This document shows positions 18,637 through 26,896 of a DNA stretch of 64,000 nucleotides, piece by piece; position 1 is the stretch's first letter; each line of letters begins with the position of its first letter. The stretch covers positions 1,426,001 to 1,490,000 of the forward strand of contig CAWAMS010000002.1 in the NCBI GenBank assembly GCA_963783245.1, read 5' to 3'. The notes beneath the pieces are model-generated. The model was not told the origin of the DNA. It searched no databases and saw nothing but the letters and a program-made list of their open reading frames with translations. A program made the translations under genes and the position numbers. This stretch comes from Bog-473 sp963783245 (GTDB taxonomy: Bacteria; Actinomycetota; Acidimicrobiia; Acidimicrobiales; RAAP-2).

Positions 18637-19020
18637 TTACCGCTTGCGGGTTTTGGGCATCTCCGGTGGGTCGAGCTGAGCGGCCCTTCGGCATCTCTCA
18701 CAGTTGACCTCGCGGTCATCGCTAGTTAGCCACATGCTGCGGTTCTTTGCCAGGGATTCCCCGCAGAGAGGCCCGTTATCGGGGCCATCTCGTAGGTGGG
18801 TGAGGCCACCGGGCCTAGTGTCAACGATCAGTTCGCGCAGTTGCCGGTTCACAAACATAGGAATGACTCGCCCGATCTCGTTGAGCGTCAGAGGATAGGG
18901 AGAGCCAATCTCCCGACCGCGGTCATTGCGTTCGTCTAGCTCCACACGCCAACCCAGGAGAGCGATCTGCCCTCCTCGATCATCGACGATGTCGTAGAAC
19001 CCGTCCTCACGACGATGCAT
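18637..19020 (-). CDS. Hypothetical protein with Cys-rich C-terminus
   Basis: 127 aa. The C-terminal third has PLCGESLAKNRS followed by DDREVNCERCRR, a C...CxxC arrangement that may bind zinc, as in short DUF3039-like actinobacterial proteins; that similarity is weak. The N-terminal part (RREDGFYDIVDDRGGQIALLGWRVELD) looks beta-rich. Not assigned to a family. Confidence 0.5.
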   Translation of the reverse strand: MHRREDGFYDIVDDRGGQIALLGWRVELDERNDRGREIGSPYPLTLNEIGRVIPMFVNRQLRELIVDTRPGGLTHLRDGPDNGPLCGESLAKNRSMWLTSDDREVNCERCRRAAQLDPPEMPKTRKR

Positions 19021-19194
19021 CGTCAGGTGGGGGGGAGACGGGCCTGCACCTCATCTTCATTCACGGACGGATTGTGTCATGCTCTCGCCCACCGAAGTGG
19101 CGAACGGGGTACTCCTGACGCACGACCTCGACAATAGGGGGCAGGGCCTTGAGAATGGCTGCCTGCGTGGCCAAGCCCCTGGTTGTGAGGTGAC

Positions 19195-19773
19195 GTGACA
19201 CATTTTCCGCTGAGCGGTCATATACATGATGTGAGCGCGTGGACGGAGCAGTCGGATGCCGAGCTCCTGGTCCTGGACGACCCTGATGCCTTTGCCGAGC
19301 TCTACGACCGACACGTAGGCCAGATCCTCGCCTGGTCGAGTGTCCGGGTGGGTGACTATGGCGCCGATCTGACCGCCGAGGTCTTTGCGGCGGCGTGGCA
19401 GTGCCGAAAGCGGTTCCGAGACGAGCACGATGGCACCGCCCTTCCGTGGCTCTATGGCATCGCGCACAATGTGTTTCGGTCATCCCTGCGCAAGCGAAGG
19501 GTCGAGTACGGCGCTCGGGAGCGTCTGGGCCTCCCGATCACCGTCGTGCACGCCGACTTCGAGGCCGTCGACGACCGCTTGTCGTTTCCCTCAGCTGTCC
19601 TTCGAGCGTTCGCAGACCTTCCGGACTCCGAGCGCGAACTGCTCGTCCTGCGCTTTGTCGAGGGACGGCCATATTGGGAGATTGCCCAGCGCCTCCAATG
19701 CACTCCCGTCGCAGCTCGCCTGCGCGTATCTCGGTCACTCCGTCGTCTCCATCTAGCCCTAGGAGGGTTCTGA
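19195..19773 (+). CDS. ECF-type RNA polymerase sigma factor
   Basis: 192 aa. Sigma region 2 is seen in DPDAFAELYDRHVGQILAW...ADLTAEVFAAAWQCRKRF and WLYGIAHNVFRSSLRKRR. Region 4 (helix-turn-helix) is FADLPDSERELLVLRFVEGRPYWEIAQRLQCTPVAARLRVSRSLRRL. The start is uncertain: GTG at 19195 or GTG at 19231 (VSAWTEQSDAEL), the second being closer to usual ECF length. It is followed after 1 nt by a membrane-anchored protein, the position where anti-sigma factors usually sit, so the pair probably forms a regulatory unit. Confidence 0.88.
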   Translation: MTHFPLSGHIHDVSAWTEQSDAELLVLDDPDAFAELYDRHVGQILAWSSVRVGDYGADLTAEVFAAAWQCRKRFRDEHDGTALPWLYGIAHNVFRSSLRKRRVEYGARERLGLPITVVHADFEAVDDRLSFPSAVLRAFADLPDSERELLVLRFVEGRPYWEIAQRLQCTPVAARLRVSRSLRRLHLALGGF

Positions 19774-19774
19774 T

Positions 19775-20581
19775 ATGACCACACTCCAACCTGAGCTCCA
19801 GTCGTTCCGCCACGAGCTGCGTGCGGCCGTCGAGGCCGATCTGGTGCGCCACCGAGATCACCGGCGCCACCTCAGGCGAGCGGTTGCGCTTGGCACACCG
19901 GCGGGGCTTGCCGCGCTGGGCCTCAGCCTCGCTCTTGTGCTGGGAGCTGGAAGCACGCCGAGTCCTGCCGACGCAGCGATCCTCGCATCTGCTCAAGGCG
20001 CTCTCACTCCGCCGCCCGATTCGGTGTTCCATGTCGCCGCCACCATCACCGTGGGGTCGAGTCCGGCCCAGCCCTACGCGCTGTGGGCCGCCGGATCCTC
20101 GTATCGGTTCATCAAGTTCGGCTACGAGGCTGCGTGGAACGGGTCGACGATGTCCAGCTATGACGCCGCTTCCAACACGATGTACGTCGGGATCTACAGC
20201 CCTCCGAACCACGCGCCAGTCGACACGGCCGCCACCATCCGCTCACTCATCTCGTCGGGCCAGGCGCACGTCGCTGGTTCGGCGGTCGTGGACGGAGTCC
20301 CCGCCTACGTCGTGTCGATCTCGGGTCAACCTTCTGGCAGTGGGATTGCCAATGCGACCTATGACGTCGCCAAGAGCGACTACCACCCCCTACTCCTTCA
20401 GGGTACGACCGAGTGTCAGCAGGGACCGTGCTCAGAGACCGTGCAGTTCCAGACCTACGAGTACCTGCCCGAGACTGCTGCCAATCTCGCCCTGCTCGAT
20501 CTGAGCGCACAACACCCCGGCGCGACCGTGGTGAACGCGGGCGGAGTCCCCGGTGTTGGGACATCTTTCGGTAACGACTGA
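19775..20581 (+). CDS. Membrane-anchored extracytoplasmic protein, candidate sigma partner
   Basis: 268 aa: a charged cytosolic N-terminus (about residues 1-35, HELRAAVEADLVRHRDHRRHLRRA), one TM helix (LGTPAGLAALGLSLALVLGA) and about 200 residues outside the membrane with beta-rich sequence (DGVPAYVVSISGQPSGSG... YDVAKSDYHPLLLQGTTEC). No zinc-binding anti-sigma motif is visible in the short N-terminus, so an anti-sigma role is inferred only from the 1-nt spacing to the ECF gene. Topology alone also fits a lipid- or ligand-binding sensor of the RseB type. Confidence 0.65.
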   Translation: MTTLQPELQSFRHELRAAVEADLVRHRDHRRHLRRAVALGTPAGLAALGLSLALVLGAGSTPSPADAAILASAQGALTPPPDSVFHVAATITVGSSPAQPYALWAAGSSYRFIKFGYEAAWNGSTMSSYDAASNTMYVGIYSPPNHAPVDTAATIRSLISSGQAHVAGSAVVDGVPAYVVSISGQPSGSGIANATYDVAKSDYHPLLLQGTTECQQGPCSETVQFQTYEYLPETAANLALLDLSAQHPGATVVNAGGVPGVGTSFGND

Positions 20582-20611
20582 ATCGCTTACAGTCCGGGTC
20601 GACTGGATCGG

Positions 20612-20821
20612 CTAGAGGAGGCTTCCCAGGCAGCGTTCGTGACCCGTGTTGGCGAGCCTCTTGTGCAACAAGACGAAGAGGGCTAACCAGGTCGAATCCA
20701 CGAACGCCAACCCGGCGATGTCGAGCACCAGGTCCCCCGCCAACTCGGCGGTGGGATCGGCCAGCTGGGCTTGCAACGCCGGGCCCAGGCACCCCTCCTG
20801 GAAAGGTACCGGGGGTAGGTG
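20612..20821 (-). pseudogene. STAS-domain (anti-sigma antagonist) remnant
   Basis: The minus strand from the TAG at 20612 upward reads LADPTAELAGDLVLDIAGLAFVDSTWLALFVLLHKRLANTGHE, the central part of an anti-sigma-factor antagonist STAS domain (LxLDLxGLxFxDSTGL pattern). The phospho-acceptor context DST is kept, but the following Gly is Trp. No start codon precedes it before an upstream stop at about 20823, and the C-terminal third is missing. It is best read as a gene relic beside the ECF unit. Confidence 0.6.
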
Positions 20822-20824
20822 TCT

Positions 20825-21154
20825 CTACTTCGGAGGAAGTGACCCAGCGAAGGCCATTCCCCGCTGGAGCCAATCTTCAAGGTCCTCATCCTCTGAGATG
20901 CCATCCTCAGAAACGAACACCATGCCCCGCATGGACCGACCCGTGAAGTCCATTTCTCGCGCATGGGGAAAGCCCAGCGCCTCAGCGTAAGCATCAGGGC
21001 CGACCCGAACCATCAGTTCGCTTCCGACGACTCCGAAGCTCATGTTGCCGCGCAACAGGAAACAGAGGCCCCCGAACATCTTGCGCTCTGACAGGCCTGG
21101 CGCAGGACCCAAAAGATCTCGCACTCGTTCAGCCAATCCCTCATCAAAGGCCAT
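20825..21154 (-). CDS. TfoX N-terminal domain protein
   Basis: 109 aa matching the TfoX_N fold throughout: ERVRDLLGPAPGLSERKMFGGLCFLLRGNMSFGVVGSELMVRVGPDAYAEAL and the terminal DWLQRGMAFAGSLPPK. Family members are small proteins often found alone in actinobacteria; the link to competence applies only to proteobacterial TfoX. Reads intact. Confidence 0.85.
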   Translation of the reverse strand: MAFDEGLAERVRDLLGPAPGLSERKMFGGLCFLLRGNMSFGVVGSELMVRVGPDAYAEALGFPHAREMDFTGRSMRGMVFVSEDGISEDEDLEDWLQRGMAFAGSLPPK

Positions 21155-21486
21155 GATCGAGACTAGATCATCAGCCCGCCTGGCTCATCCGCTGACCGCC
21201 GTGCGATGGAGCAGGCCATGCAGATCGATCTCACGACAATGTCCCGGACAGAGGCGATATGAGCTTCCCCCGCTCCAGCGGAAGCGACGCCTCTCGGCGC
21301 CTCACGTTCGGTGTCCGCCAAGGCGGGGGAAGCTCACGGCGTATTGGGGCCACCCATGTCGGCCTGCCGCTCAGGCTCGCTCCGACTTGGTTGAGCCGTT
21401 ATCACCATTCCCATCGTCGTTCGATTCCTCGGGTGTGGTGGATTCTTGTCGCCTGTTCCATTCGTCGGCGGCGGCAGCGAGGTCTT

Positions 21487-21625
21487 CGGGAATGGCTTCG
21501 CCACGTCCAGCCAAAGATCTCCAGGAAGCACCAGTAGTCGCTGGAGGGTGTGACGGTCCAACTCGACCTCAGAGAATCTGGCCCAGACTGACCGCCACGA
21601 GGTAGGTGGAGGATCTGGTTAGAAA
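21487..21625 (-). pseudogene. Truncated paralogue of the DUF4279 gene at 43.1-43.5 kb
   Basis: The minus strand reads ELDRHTLQRLLVLPGDLWLDV, nearly identical to the C-terminus of the 43137-43499 protein. Directly upstream of this the sequence jumps to DNA matching about 43556-43605, that is, beyond the start of the intact gene. The N-terminal ~310 bp have been deleted in this copy. Confidence 0.7.
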
Positions 21626-21830
21626 TGCCGAAAGGCCGGTCAGCTCGGCCCAGCGGAGGTACCCAACATGTCTGGGGCAGCCGGTACGCCGGGAGGGCGG
21701 GACGGTTCAGCACTTTTGGGGATCGGGTATGACCACCAAGGCGGCAAAATGGTACGCCTGGAACGTTTCGCACGTGGTCCGTTCGATCGAGATCGACGAA
21801 GAGTTGGCTAATACCCGGAAGGGTGCCCCG

Positions 21831-21960
21831 TAGCTCTGCGGCGCAACAGGTGGTCATCTCGTGTTGGCCATCTATGACCCTCCCCATTATTGCGAGTTGC
21901 GATTACGCGAATGACCGGGCAGGAGGTGAATGAGTCTCGGGGAGCGGAATACCGGTTAAC
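21831..21960. repeat. Dispersed direct repeat, copy A
   Basis: Shares a diverged ~110-nt segment with 26511-26624, including ttggccatctatgaccc and cgcgaatgaccgggca, in the same orientation. Copy B adjoins an integrase remnant. Confidence 0.75.
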
Positions 21961-22007
21961 ACATTTGAGAGCAGGGACGACCCGAGTCCGGCGTACTGGC
22001 GAGGTGT

Positions 22008-23300
22008 CTACGGACGCCCGCTGGGCCACGACGCTTGGTCGACGTTGGGCTGGAAGCCACGATCCGATGCACTGGGTGCCAGCTCGATCGTACGTGCAGG
22101 CAGGAGTCCCCGCAGGTTCATCGCTGGCTTCTCGACCAAGGAGTAGGTGATCGACGCCAGCACGAGCACGACCACTCCTACAATGACCAGATTGCCGACA
22201 AAGGCAGCGTTCCCGCTCTTGAACAGCACGCCGTGTTCCTTCAAGAAGAGAATCACCGGCAGGTGCCACAGGTACACGCTGTAGCTGATCAGGCCCACAT
22301 AGCGGATCGGTCCCCATTCAAGCACTCGGGCCAACCCGTTCACCCGATCCCCGTCGTGGCTGGGCAACACGGTGAGGAAGATGAGCGCTGCCGCACAGAC
22401 GCCAACCACCGATATGGCATAACCCCCATCGTTGTGTCGGGCCGCCAACGCGACAGCCACGATGACGACCAACGACAGCGCCTTCGTCCCACGAGCAAGT
22501 AGTGGCATCTTGTCGTGTTGGCGCAACAGCCCAATCGCCAGCGCGGCGAACATGCCCCAAGCGAAGAGATCGGCGTTGGCCAGGAAACTGCGCTCCAGCA
22601 CTGCGGACCATGTAGTACCCCAGTCGTAGCGGAAGATTGCCCCGCTGCCGTGTGGCCGATTGTGGTCGACGAAATAAGTGGTGACCAGGCCGACCACCAA
22701 AAAGAGGATCGGACCCGCTGCGAGAGCGACGACCTTCTTCACTCTCTTCGCCAGGTACCACGCCAGGTAGCCGACCAGCGGCAACAGGGCGTAGAACGTC
22801 AGCTCCGCCGTGAGCGACCAGGCGGGGATGATCCCAGTGCCGTTGGCGTGCGGCACGAGTGATTGCACCAAGAAGATGTTCGGCACGAACACCGAGGGTT
22901 CGCTGATGCGCCCGACGTCGGCTCGAACGTAGTGGACAGTGTTGCCGTGGATGCTCAGTGCGCCAGCCGCCAGCACCAGCAAGAAGATCACGATGTACGC
23001 CGGGAAGATTCGCAGTCCTCTGTTGGCGAGGTACCGACGGATCGACGGCATCGGCCGGTCGGCCAACAGCGCGGAGACGAAGGGTAAGAACAACAGGAAA
23101 CCCGAGAGGCAAAAGAACAGGGTCAACCCCTGGTCGCCGAACGTCGTCAGCTTGTAGAGCTTGACGTTGATCGACCCGGACGAGACGGAGAACGCTGCTG
23201 TATGGGCGAACAGCACGCTGAGCGCGGCAAAAGCTCGAAGACCGTCGATCCCCGCTAGGTGCGTTGCCCGAGACCGCACATTCGTCTTCACGTCGCTCAT
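22008..23300 (-). CDS. Acyltransferase-3 family membrane protein (OafA/YrhL-like)
   Basis: 430 aa from the ATG at 23300. An integral membrane O-acyltransferase that typically acetylates or acylates cell-surface glycans or lipids. The N-terminal signature HLAGIDGLRAFAALSVLFAH places the conserved Arg and His in the first TM segment; GLTLFFCLSGFLLFLPF and IIPAWSLTAELTFYALLPL are also family blocks. About ten hydrophobic segments span the protein (for example VVALAAGPILFLVVGLV, VILFLKEHGV). It is intact and isolated from polysaccharide genes, so the acceptor is unknown. The C-terminal tail after the last TM is short and polar. Confidence 0.88.
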   Translation of the reverse strand: MSDVKTNVRSRATHLAGIDGLRAFAALSVLFAHTAAFSVSSGSINVKLYKLTTFGDQGLTLFFCLSGFLLFLPFVSALLADRPMPSIRRYLANRGLRIFPAYIVIFLLVLAAGALSIHGNTVHYVRADVGRISEPSVFVPNIFLVQSLVPHANGTGIIPAWSLTAELTFYALLPLVGYLAWYLAKRVKKVVALAAGPILFLVVGLVTTYFVDHNRPHGSGAIFRYDWGTTWSAVLERSFLANADLFAWGMFAALAIGLLRQHDKMPLLARGTKALSLVVIVAVALAARHNDGGYAISVVGVCAAALIFLTVLPSHDGDRVNGLARVLEWGPIRYVGLISYSVYLWHLPVILFLKEHGVLFKSGNAAFVGNLVIVGVVVLVLASITYSLVEKPAMNLRGLLPARTIELAPSASDRGFQPNVDQASWPSGRP

Positions 23301-23409
23301 GCGAGTCCCCCTTCTACGCAGCTCTGACAATCCTGCCCGCTCGTGGGAACAAGAACAAGGACCAAAGGTCCTATTCGCCCACGTTGACCTGGCCTAACGG
23401 GACGCAGCG

Positions 23410-23618
23410 ATGCCCTTCGACGGCTGGGCCAACGAGGCCAACCTGGACGTCACGAAGCAGCCCATCTCTTCGACGACATCTTCGGAGGCGGGGACAAGTC
23501 CGCATTGTCGGCCACGGCGAGGCTCACGCGTCACAACCACGTCACCGTAGAGATCGACGGCAAGATGGTGACGAAGGCCGTCCTCAAGGAGACGAGGCAC
23601 AGGGCGAGCATCTCCTAG
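23410..23618 (+). pseudogene. Decayed small gene with an HExxH-like motif
   Basis: Two overlapping frames make one plausible sequence: MPFDGWANEANLD in the first, then RHEAAHLFDDIFGGGDKSAL, TRHNHVTVEIDGK and KETRHRASIS to a TAG at 23618 in the second, with a frameshift near 23447. HEAAH fits the zinc-protease HExxH pattern, but the fragment is only about 69 codons and I cannot name a family. It may be a chance match in a truncated gene. Confidence 0.3.
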
Positions 23619-23730
23619 CGTCTCTCCTTTCTCGGCAGCGTCGGGCGGATAAGAGGAAAGAAGGATCGGCGCAAGGATACGGGGTCTTGCGCGCATCAAA
23701 CGCCTCTCCTCGTAGCTAGAGTATCCCTCG

Positions 23731-23910
23731 GTGTCGATTGCGATTCGCTGTCACGTCTGCCGTCGCTACGGCCCAAACGATGATGAAGAGCTTGGGCTGG
23801 TTGAGTACGCGGACAACGAGAGTCCGAATGGTGTATGGCAGTTCACCTTCACGGGTGGACGTGTCCGAGCTGAGTCCACGCCAAGCGCAGCGTCACTGAC
23901 TCCGCATTAA
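23731..23910 (+). CDS. Small hypothetical protein
   Basis: 59 aa from a GTG (VSIAIRCHVCRRYGPNDDEEL...). It includes CHVC and a short beta-rich stretch (NGVWQFTFTGGRVRAES). Balanced composition suggests coding, but no family or ribosome-binding site is clear. Confidence 0.3.
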   Translation: MSIAIRCHVCRRYGPNDDEELGLVEYADNESPNGVWQFTFTGGRVRAESTPSAASLTPH

Positions 23911-23943
23911 GGTCGAGGTTTCCGGTTCACCTCATTCGGGTAC

Positions 23944-24344
23944 ATGGAGCACTGCCTGCCCAACGAAGGCGTCCCCTTGGCCAAAGACATAGCGATCACC
24001 ACCCTGGCCGCGGCCCGAGACCTCATCCGGCTCCATCTGCTCGACGAACCGACTGAGACCGTCGAGCAGTTCTGCTTACCAGTGAGCTGGTCGCCAATGC
24101 GCTTGAGCACGGGACCGGGGACCCGTGGTTCACCATCGACGTCGATGCGTCTCGACTGGTCGTGCAGGTCCATGACGAAGACCAATCGCCGGCCTGTGCC
24201 CCCCTCCCCATAGTCCCGATGCGCGAGCGGGGCCGCGGCCTGGCCATGGCCGAAGCGCTGGCAACGTCCTGGGGCGTACTCTCACTTTCGGACGAAAGCT
24301 GTCTGGTTCTCCCTCAATGGGTGGCCCTCTGCGATACGCCCTAA
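23944..24344 (+). CDS. RsbW-like HATPase (anti-sigma kinase type), frameshifted
   Basis: An HATPase_c_2 protein of the serine-kinase/anti-sigma type. The N-terminal helices are in one frame (LAKDIAITTLAAARDLIRLHLLDEPTETVEQ). After an indel near 24069 the ATP-binding boxes follow in another: LTSELVANALEHG (N box), VVQVHDEDQSP (G1-like) and RERGRGLAMAEALATSWGV (G2). Length (about 133 aa) matches actinobacterial RsbW-like ATPases. One indel restores the whole domain, so it may be functional if the indel is an error. Partner STAS proteins are absent except for the remnant near 20.7 kb. Confidence 0.7.
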
Positions 24345-24481
24345 CCGGCAGCGAGGATTGAGGTGAGCGCTGCTCGCAATCGGCATTGTCGGTCGGTTGC
24401 GGATCGCTGGTCGGCGGGAGATCGAGCCAGCCCACGGCCTCGATTGGGCAGCTCCACTCTCTTCCAGCAAGATTCCCAGCC

Positions 24482-25612
24482 ATGGGCCGCCGCCTCATCG
24501 TCTTTTTCGTTTCCCTCGCCGTCCTAGCTGCGGGATGCTCAGCCGGCCATGTGACAACGACTCGCAGCTCAACAACGTCGACGACCACTCCATCACTCGC
24601 ACAACGCTACTTTTCCACGCCTCTGAGCAGTCCCAACCTCCAACCTGGTTCGGATCCGAGCGTCCTGCCTTCTCCGGTGCTGATCGCCGACCGAAGCAAT
24701 AACCGGCTTCTCGTTGTGAACCAGCAGGGTGAGATCGTTTGGGAGTTCCCTCGGCCCGGCGATTTAGCTCCGGGGCAGACCTTCCTCGTCCCCGACGACG
24801 CCTTCTTCACTCCCGACGGCCGGGAGATCGTGGCGACGCAGGAGGACGACTCCGTCATCAGCATCATCGACGTGGCCACTCATGACATCGTCTACCGCTA
24901 CGGCACACCGGGCCAGCCTGGAAGTGGACCGAACCAGGTCCACAACCCCGACGATGCCATGCAGCTTCCAGACGGCTATCTCATCACCGCCGACATCAAG
25001 AACTGCCGGATACTCCTCATCGCTCCCGGCGCCCACACCCCTGCCCAGGTCTTCGGGGAGACGACCAACCGCTGTCTGCACGATCCACCCGCCCGATGGG
25101 GAAGCCCGAACGGAGCGTTCCCGATGTCGAACGGTCACTATGTCGTCACCGAGATCAACGGGGACTGGGTTGACGAACTCGGCCTCAACGGCGCCATCTA
25201 CCGCTCCACTCACCCCCCGGGTATCTATTACCCCTCGGATACCAACGAGGTGAGCCCAGGCGTGCTCGTCACCGTCGACTACTCCGATCCGGGCACTCTG
25301 GAGACTTTCGACTGGTCGGGCAACTTGCTCTGGCGCTACCACCCTCTGCCTGGTGACCCGCAGTTGAACCAGCCGTCACTCGCCCTTCCCCTCCCCAACG
25401 GTGACTTCCTCATGAATGACGATTACAACCATCGGGTCGTGGTCATCGACCCCAGGACCGACCGGATCGTCTGGCAATACGGGCACACGGGCCAGACGGG
25501 GACGGCGCCGGGATTCTTGAACAAACCAGACGGCGTCGATCTTGTCCCGCCGTACTCGTTCGACATCATCCGAGCCAAGACCATGGGCCAGCCAACGACC
25601 ACGACACCGTGA
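24482..25612 (+). CDS. Secreted lipoprotein with beta-propeller (PQQ/NHL/arylsulfotransferase-like)
   Basis: 376 aa from the ATG at 24482 (MGRRLIVFFVSLAVLAAGC). The lipobox LAAGC gives a lipoprotein, followed by a Thr/Ser-rich linker (TTTRSSTTSTTTPS). The mature part repeats a blade-like pattern: VLIADRSNNRLLVVNQQGEIVWEF, DDAFFTPDGREIVATQEDDSVISIIDVATHDIVYRYG, AMQLPDGYLITADIKNCRILLI, ALPLPNGDFLMNDDYNHRVVVIDPRTDRIVWQYG. About six blades fit. Ligand unknown. The next gene cannot be linked; no operon partner is evident. Confidence 0.8.
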   Translation: MGRRLIVFFVSLAVLAAGCSAGHVTTTRSSTTSTTTPSLAQRYFSTPLSSPNLQPGSDPSVLPSPVLIADRSNNRLLVVNQQGEIVWEFPRPGDLAPGQTFLVPDDAFFTPDGREIVATQEDDSVISIIDVATHDIVYRYGTPGQPGSGPNQVHNPDDAMQLPDGYLITADIKNCRILLIAPGAHTPAQVFGETTNRCLHDPPARWGSPNGAFPMSNGHYVVTEINGDWVDELGLNGAIYRSTHPPGIYYPSDTNEVSPGVLVTVDYSDPGTLETFDWSGNLLWRYHPLPGDPQLNQPSLALPLPNGDFLMNDDYNHRVVVIDPRTDRIVWQYGHTGQTGTAPGFLNKPDGVDLVPPYSFDIIRAKTMGQPTTTTP

Positions 25613-25862
25613 CTCCTGGCGTTGTCGGGTGACCGTCGCCCGCTCGGGTTCACCGGGTACCGGGTGGCCTCCGCCATGTCCCGGCCCCCAACTGTGCCGA
25701 AGTGTCCCACACACCTGACGTACCGCGCAGTCTGACTAGACCGACTGGCGCCGCCTTGAAACGTAGAGGGCGGTACCCTCTCTATCTTCTGATCCGAAAG
25801 GAAGCAGGCTTATGTCCGACGCCTCAATAGGACACTCCGGCTCCTCGATCGACAACTGACAT

Positions 25863-26505
25863 CTTCTGCTGATCGGTGCCGGGCCGGGTCTTGGGATGGC
25901 CATCGCTCGTCGCTTCGCCGACGGCTTTCGAGTCACCTTGGCTGACACCAGAGCCCAGATTGACACGATCGCTGCCGATGCGAGCGACCCTGAAGGTCTG
26001 GGGGCTCGGGTCGCCAAACTCTACAACGAGCAAGGAGCGCCGGGGCTCATCGTCTACAACGCAGTCATGGGCGCTCAGGACACCCTTCTACGTTCGAACG
26101 TCCAGCACCTGCAGACGGCCTATGCGGTTGACGTCATCAGCGCCATCGTCGTGACACAGGTCGTCGCCCCAGCCATGCGGGAGGTGGCTCCGGCACCATC
26201 ATCGTGACGGGCGGCGGTTTCGCGGATCATTCGATTCCGGCCCTTGCGACCATTTCCCTCGGCAAAGCAGCGCTCCGATCCGCCACCACCATGCGCGGCG
26301 CCGATTTGGAGCCCGATGGCATCCGCGTCGCGACATTGACGATCATGGGGCAGATCGTTGCCGGCACCGCATTCGATCCCGAGAACATCGCAGAACGCTA
26401 TTGGGAAGTTGTCCATTCCGACGGTCCCTGGCGGGCGGAGTTTCGCTTTACCGGCGAACAGGACGTCGAGATGCGGACGGTTCGAACATCCGCCTATTGG
26501 CTCTG
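25863..26505 (+). pseudogene. Short-chain dehydrogenase/reductase, degraded
   Basis: The nucleotide-binding start is readable as LLIGAGPGLGMAIARRFADGF (GxGxGxG-like), then TIAADASDPEGLGARV, LIVYNA and VTQVVAPAMRE. After an indel near 26195 it continues GTIIVTGGGFADHSIPALATISLGKAALRSATT and ADLEPDGIRVATLTIMG. The usual segment between GFRVTL and IAADAS is shortened and an in-frame stop precedes the first block. At least two lesions are present, so I call it a pseudogene. It ends at the dispersed repeat copy B. Confidence 0.65.
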
Positions 26506-26510
26506 CGGAA

Positions 26511-26624
26511 CAACAAGTGGCCATTCTTGTTGGCCATCTATGACCCCATCGTTGTGAGTCGCGATGACGCGAATGACCGGGCAGAGGTAAATATCCCGGC
26601 AGGTAACCAAAGCGGGATAACACC
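26511..26624. repeat. Dispersed direct repeat, copy B, next to integrase remnant
   Basis: Partner of 21831-21960, same orientation. Shared blocks include ctctgcgg, ttggccatctatgaccc and cgcgaatgaccgggca. The two copies bracket the 22.0-26.5 kb gene set. Confidence 0.75.
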
Positions 26625-26639
26625 TTGCATCCCGTCCCG

Positions 26640-26845
26640 ATGCCTCGCTCACTCGGTTGACCAGGTCTTCAAAGAGATCGGCTCGCTCGTTCTGGCCGTG
26701 TTTCCTGGCATGGTCTCGTTGGCGCAACAGGACGGGCACGAACTCTGACCCGGTGCGGAAATAGGCACAGGTCTCGCACACTGACTCCATGCGGCAATCC
26801 AGTTCGGCGGGCGGGTACGCATGCCGTTGCCGAGCATCCGGGCGT
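26640..26845 (-). pseudogene. Tyrosine integrase/transposase C-terminal remnant
   Basis: The minus strand reads MLGNGMRTRP in one frame and PAELDCRMESVCETCAYFRTG...FVPVLLRQRDHARKHGQNERADLFEDLVNRV in the next. This is the Cys-containing C-terminal tail found in actinobacterial Tn554-type/tyrosine integrases (LGNGxCxRPxELDCxxES). Only about 65 codons survive and the catalytic domain is absent. It is a mobile-element scar adjoining repeat copy B. Confidence 0.65.
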
Positions 26846-26896
26846 GCGCTTCCTGCGTCGAGGTCGGGCGACATCACATTCTCATGTGGTTGCCTC

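Larger units (their letters stand above)
21155..22007. other. Gene-poor segment with decayed and repeated sequence
   Basis: No intact gene seen in 850 nt. It contains a truncated second copy of the DUF4279-gene segment (21487-21625) and one copy of a 110-130 bp dispersed repeat (21831-21960), described separately. A 15-bp stretch near 21710 (gggacggttcagcac) is the exact reverse complement of sequence near 43620. Confidence 0.55.
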
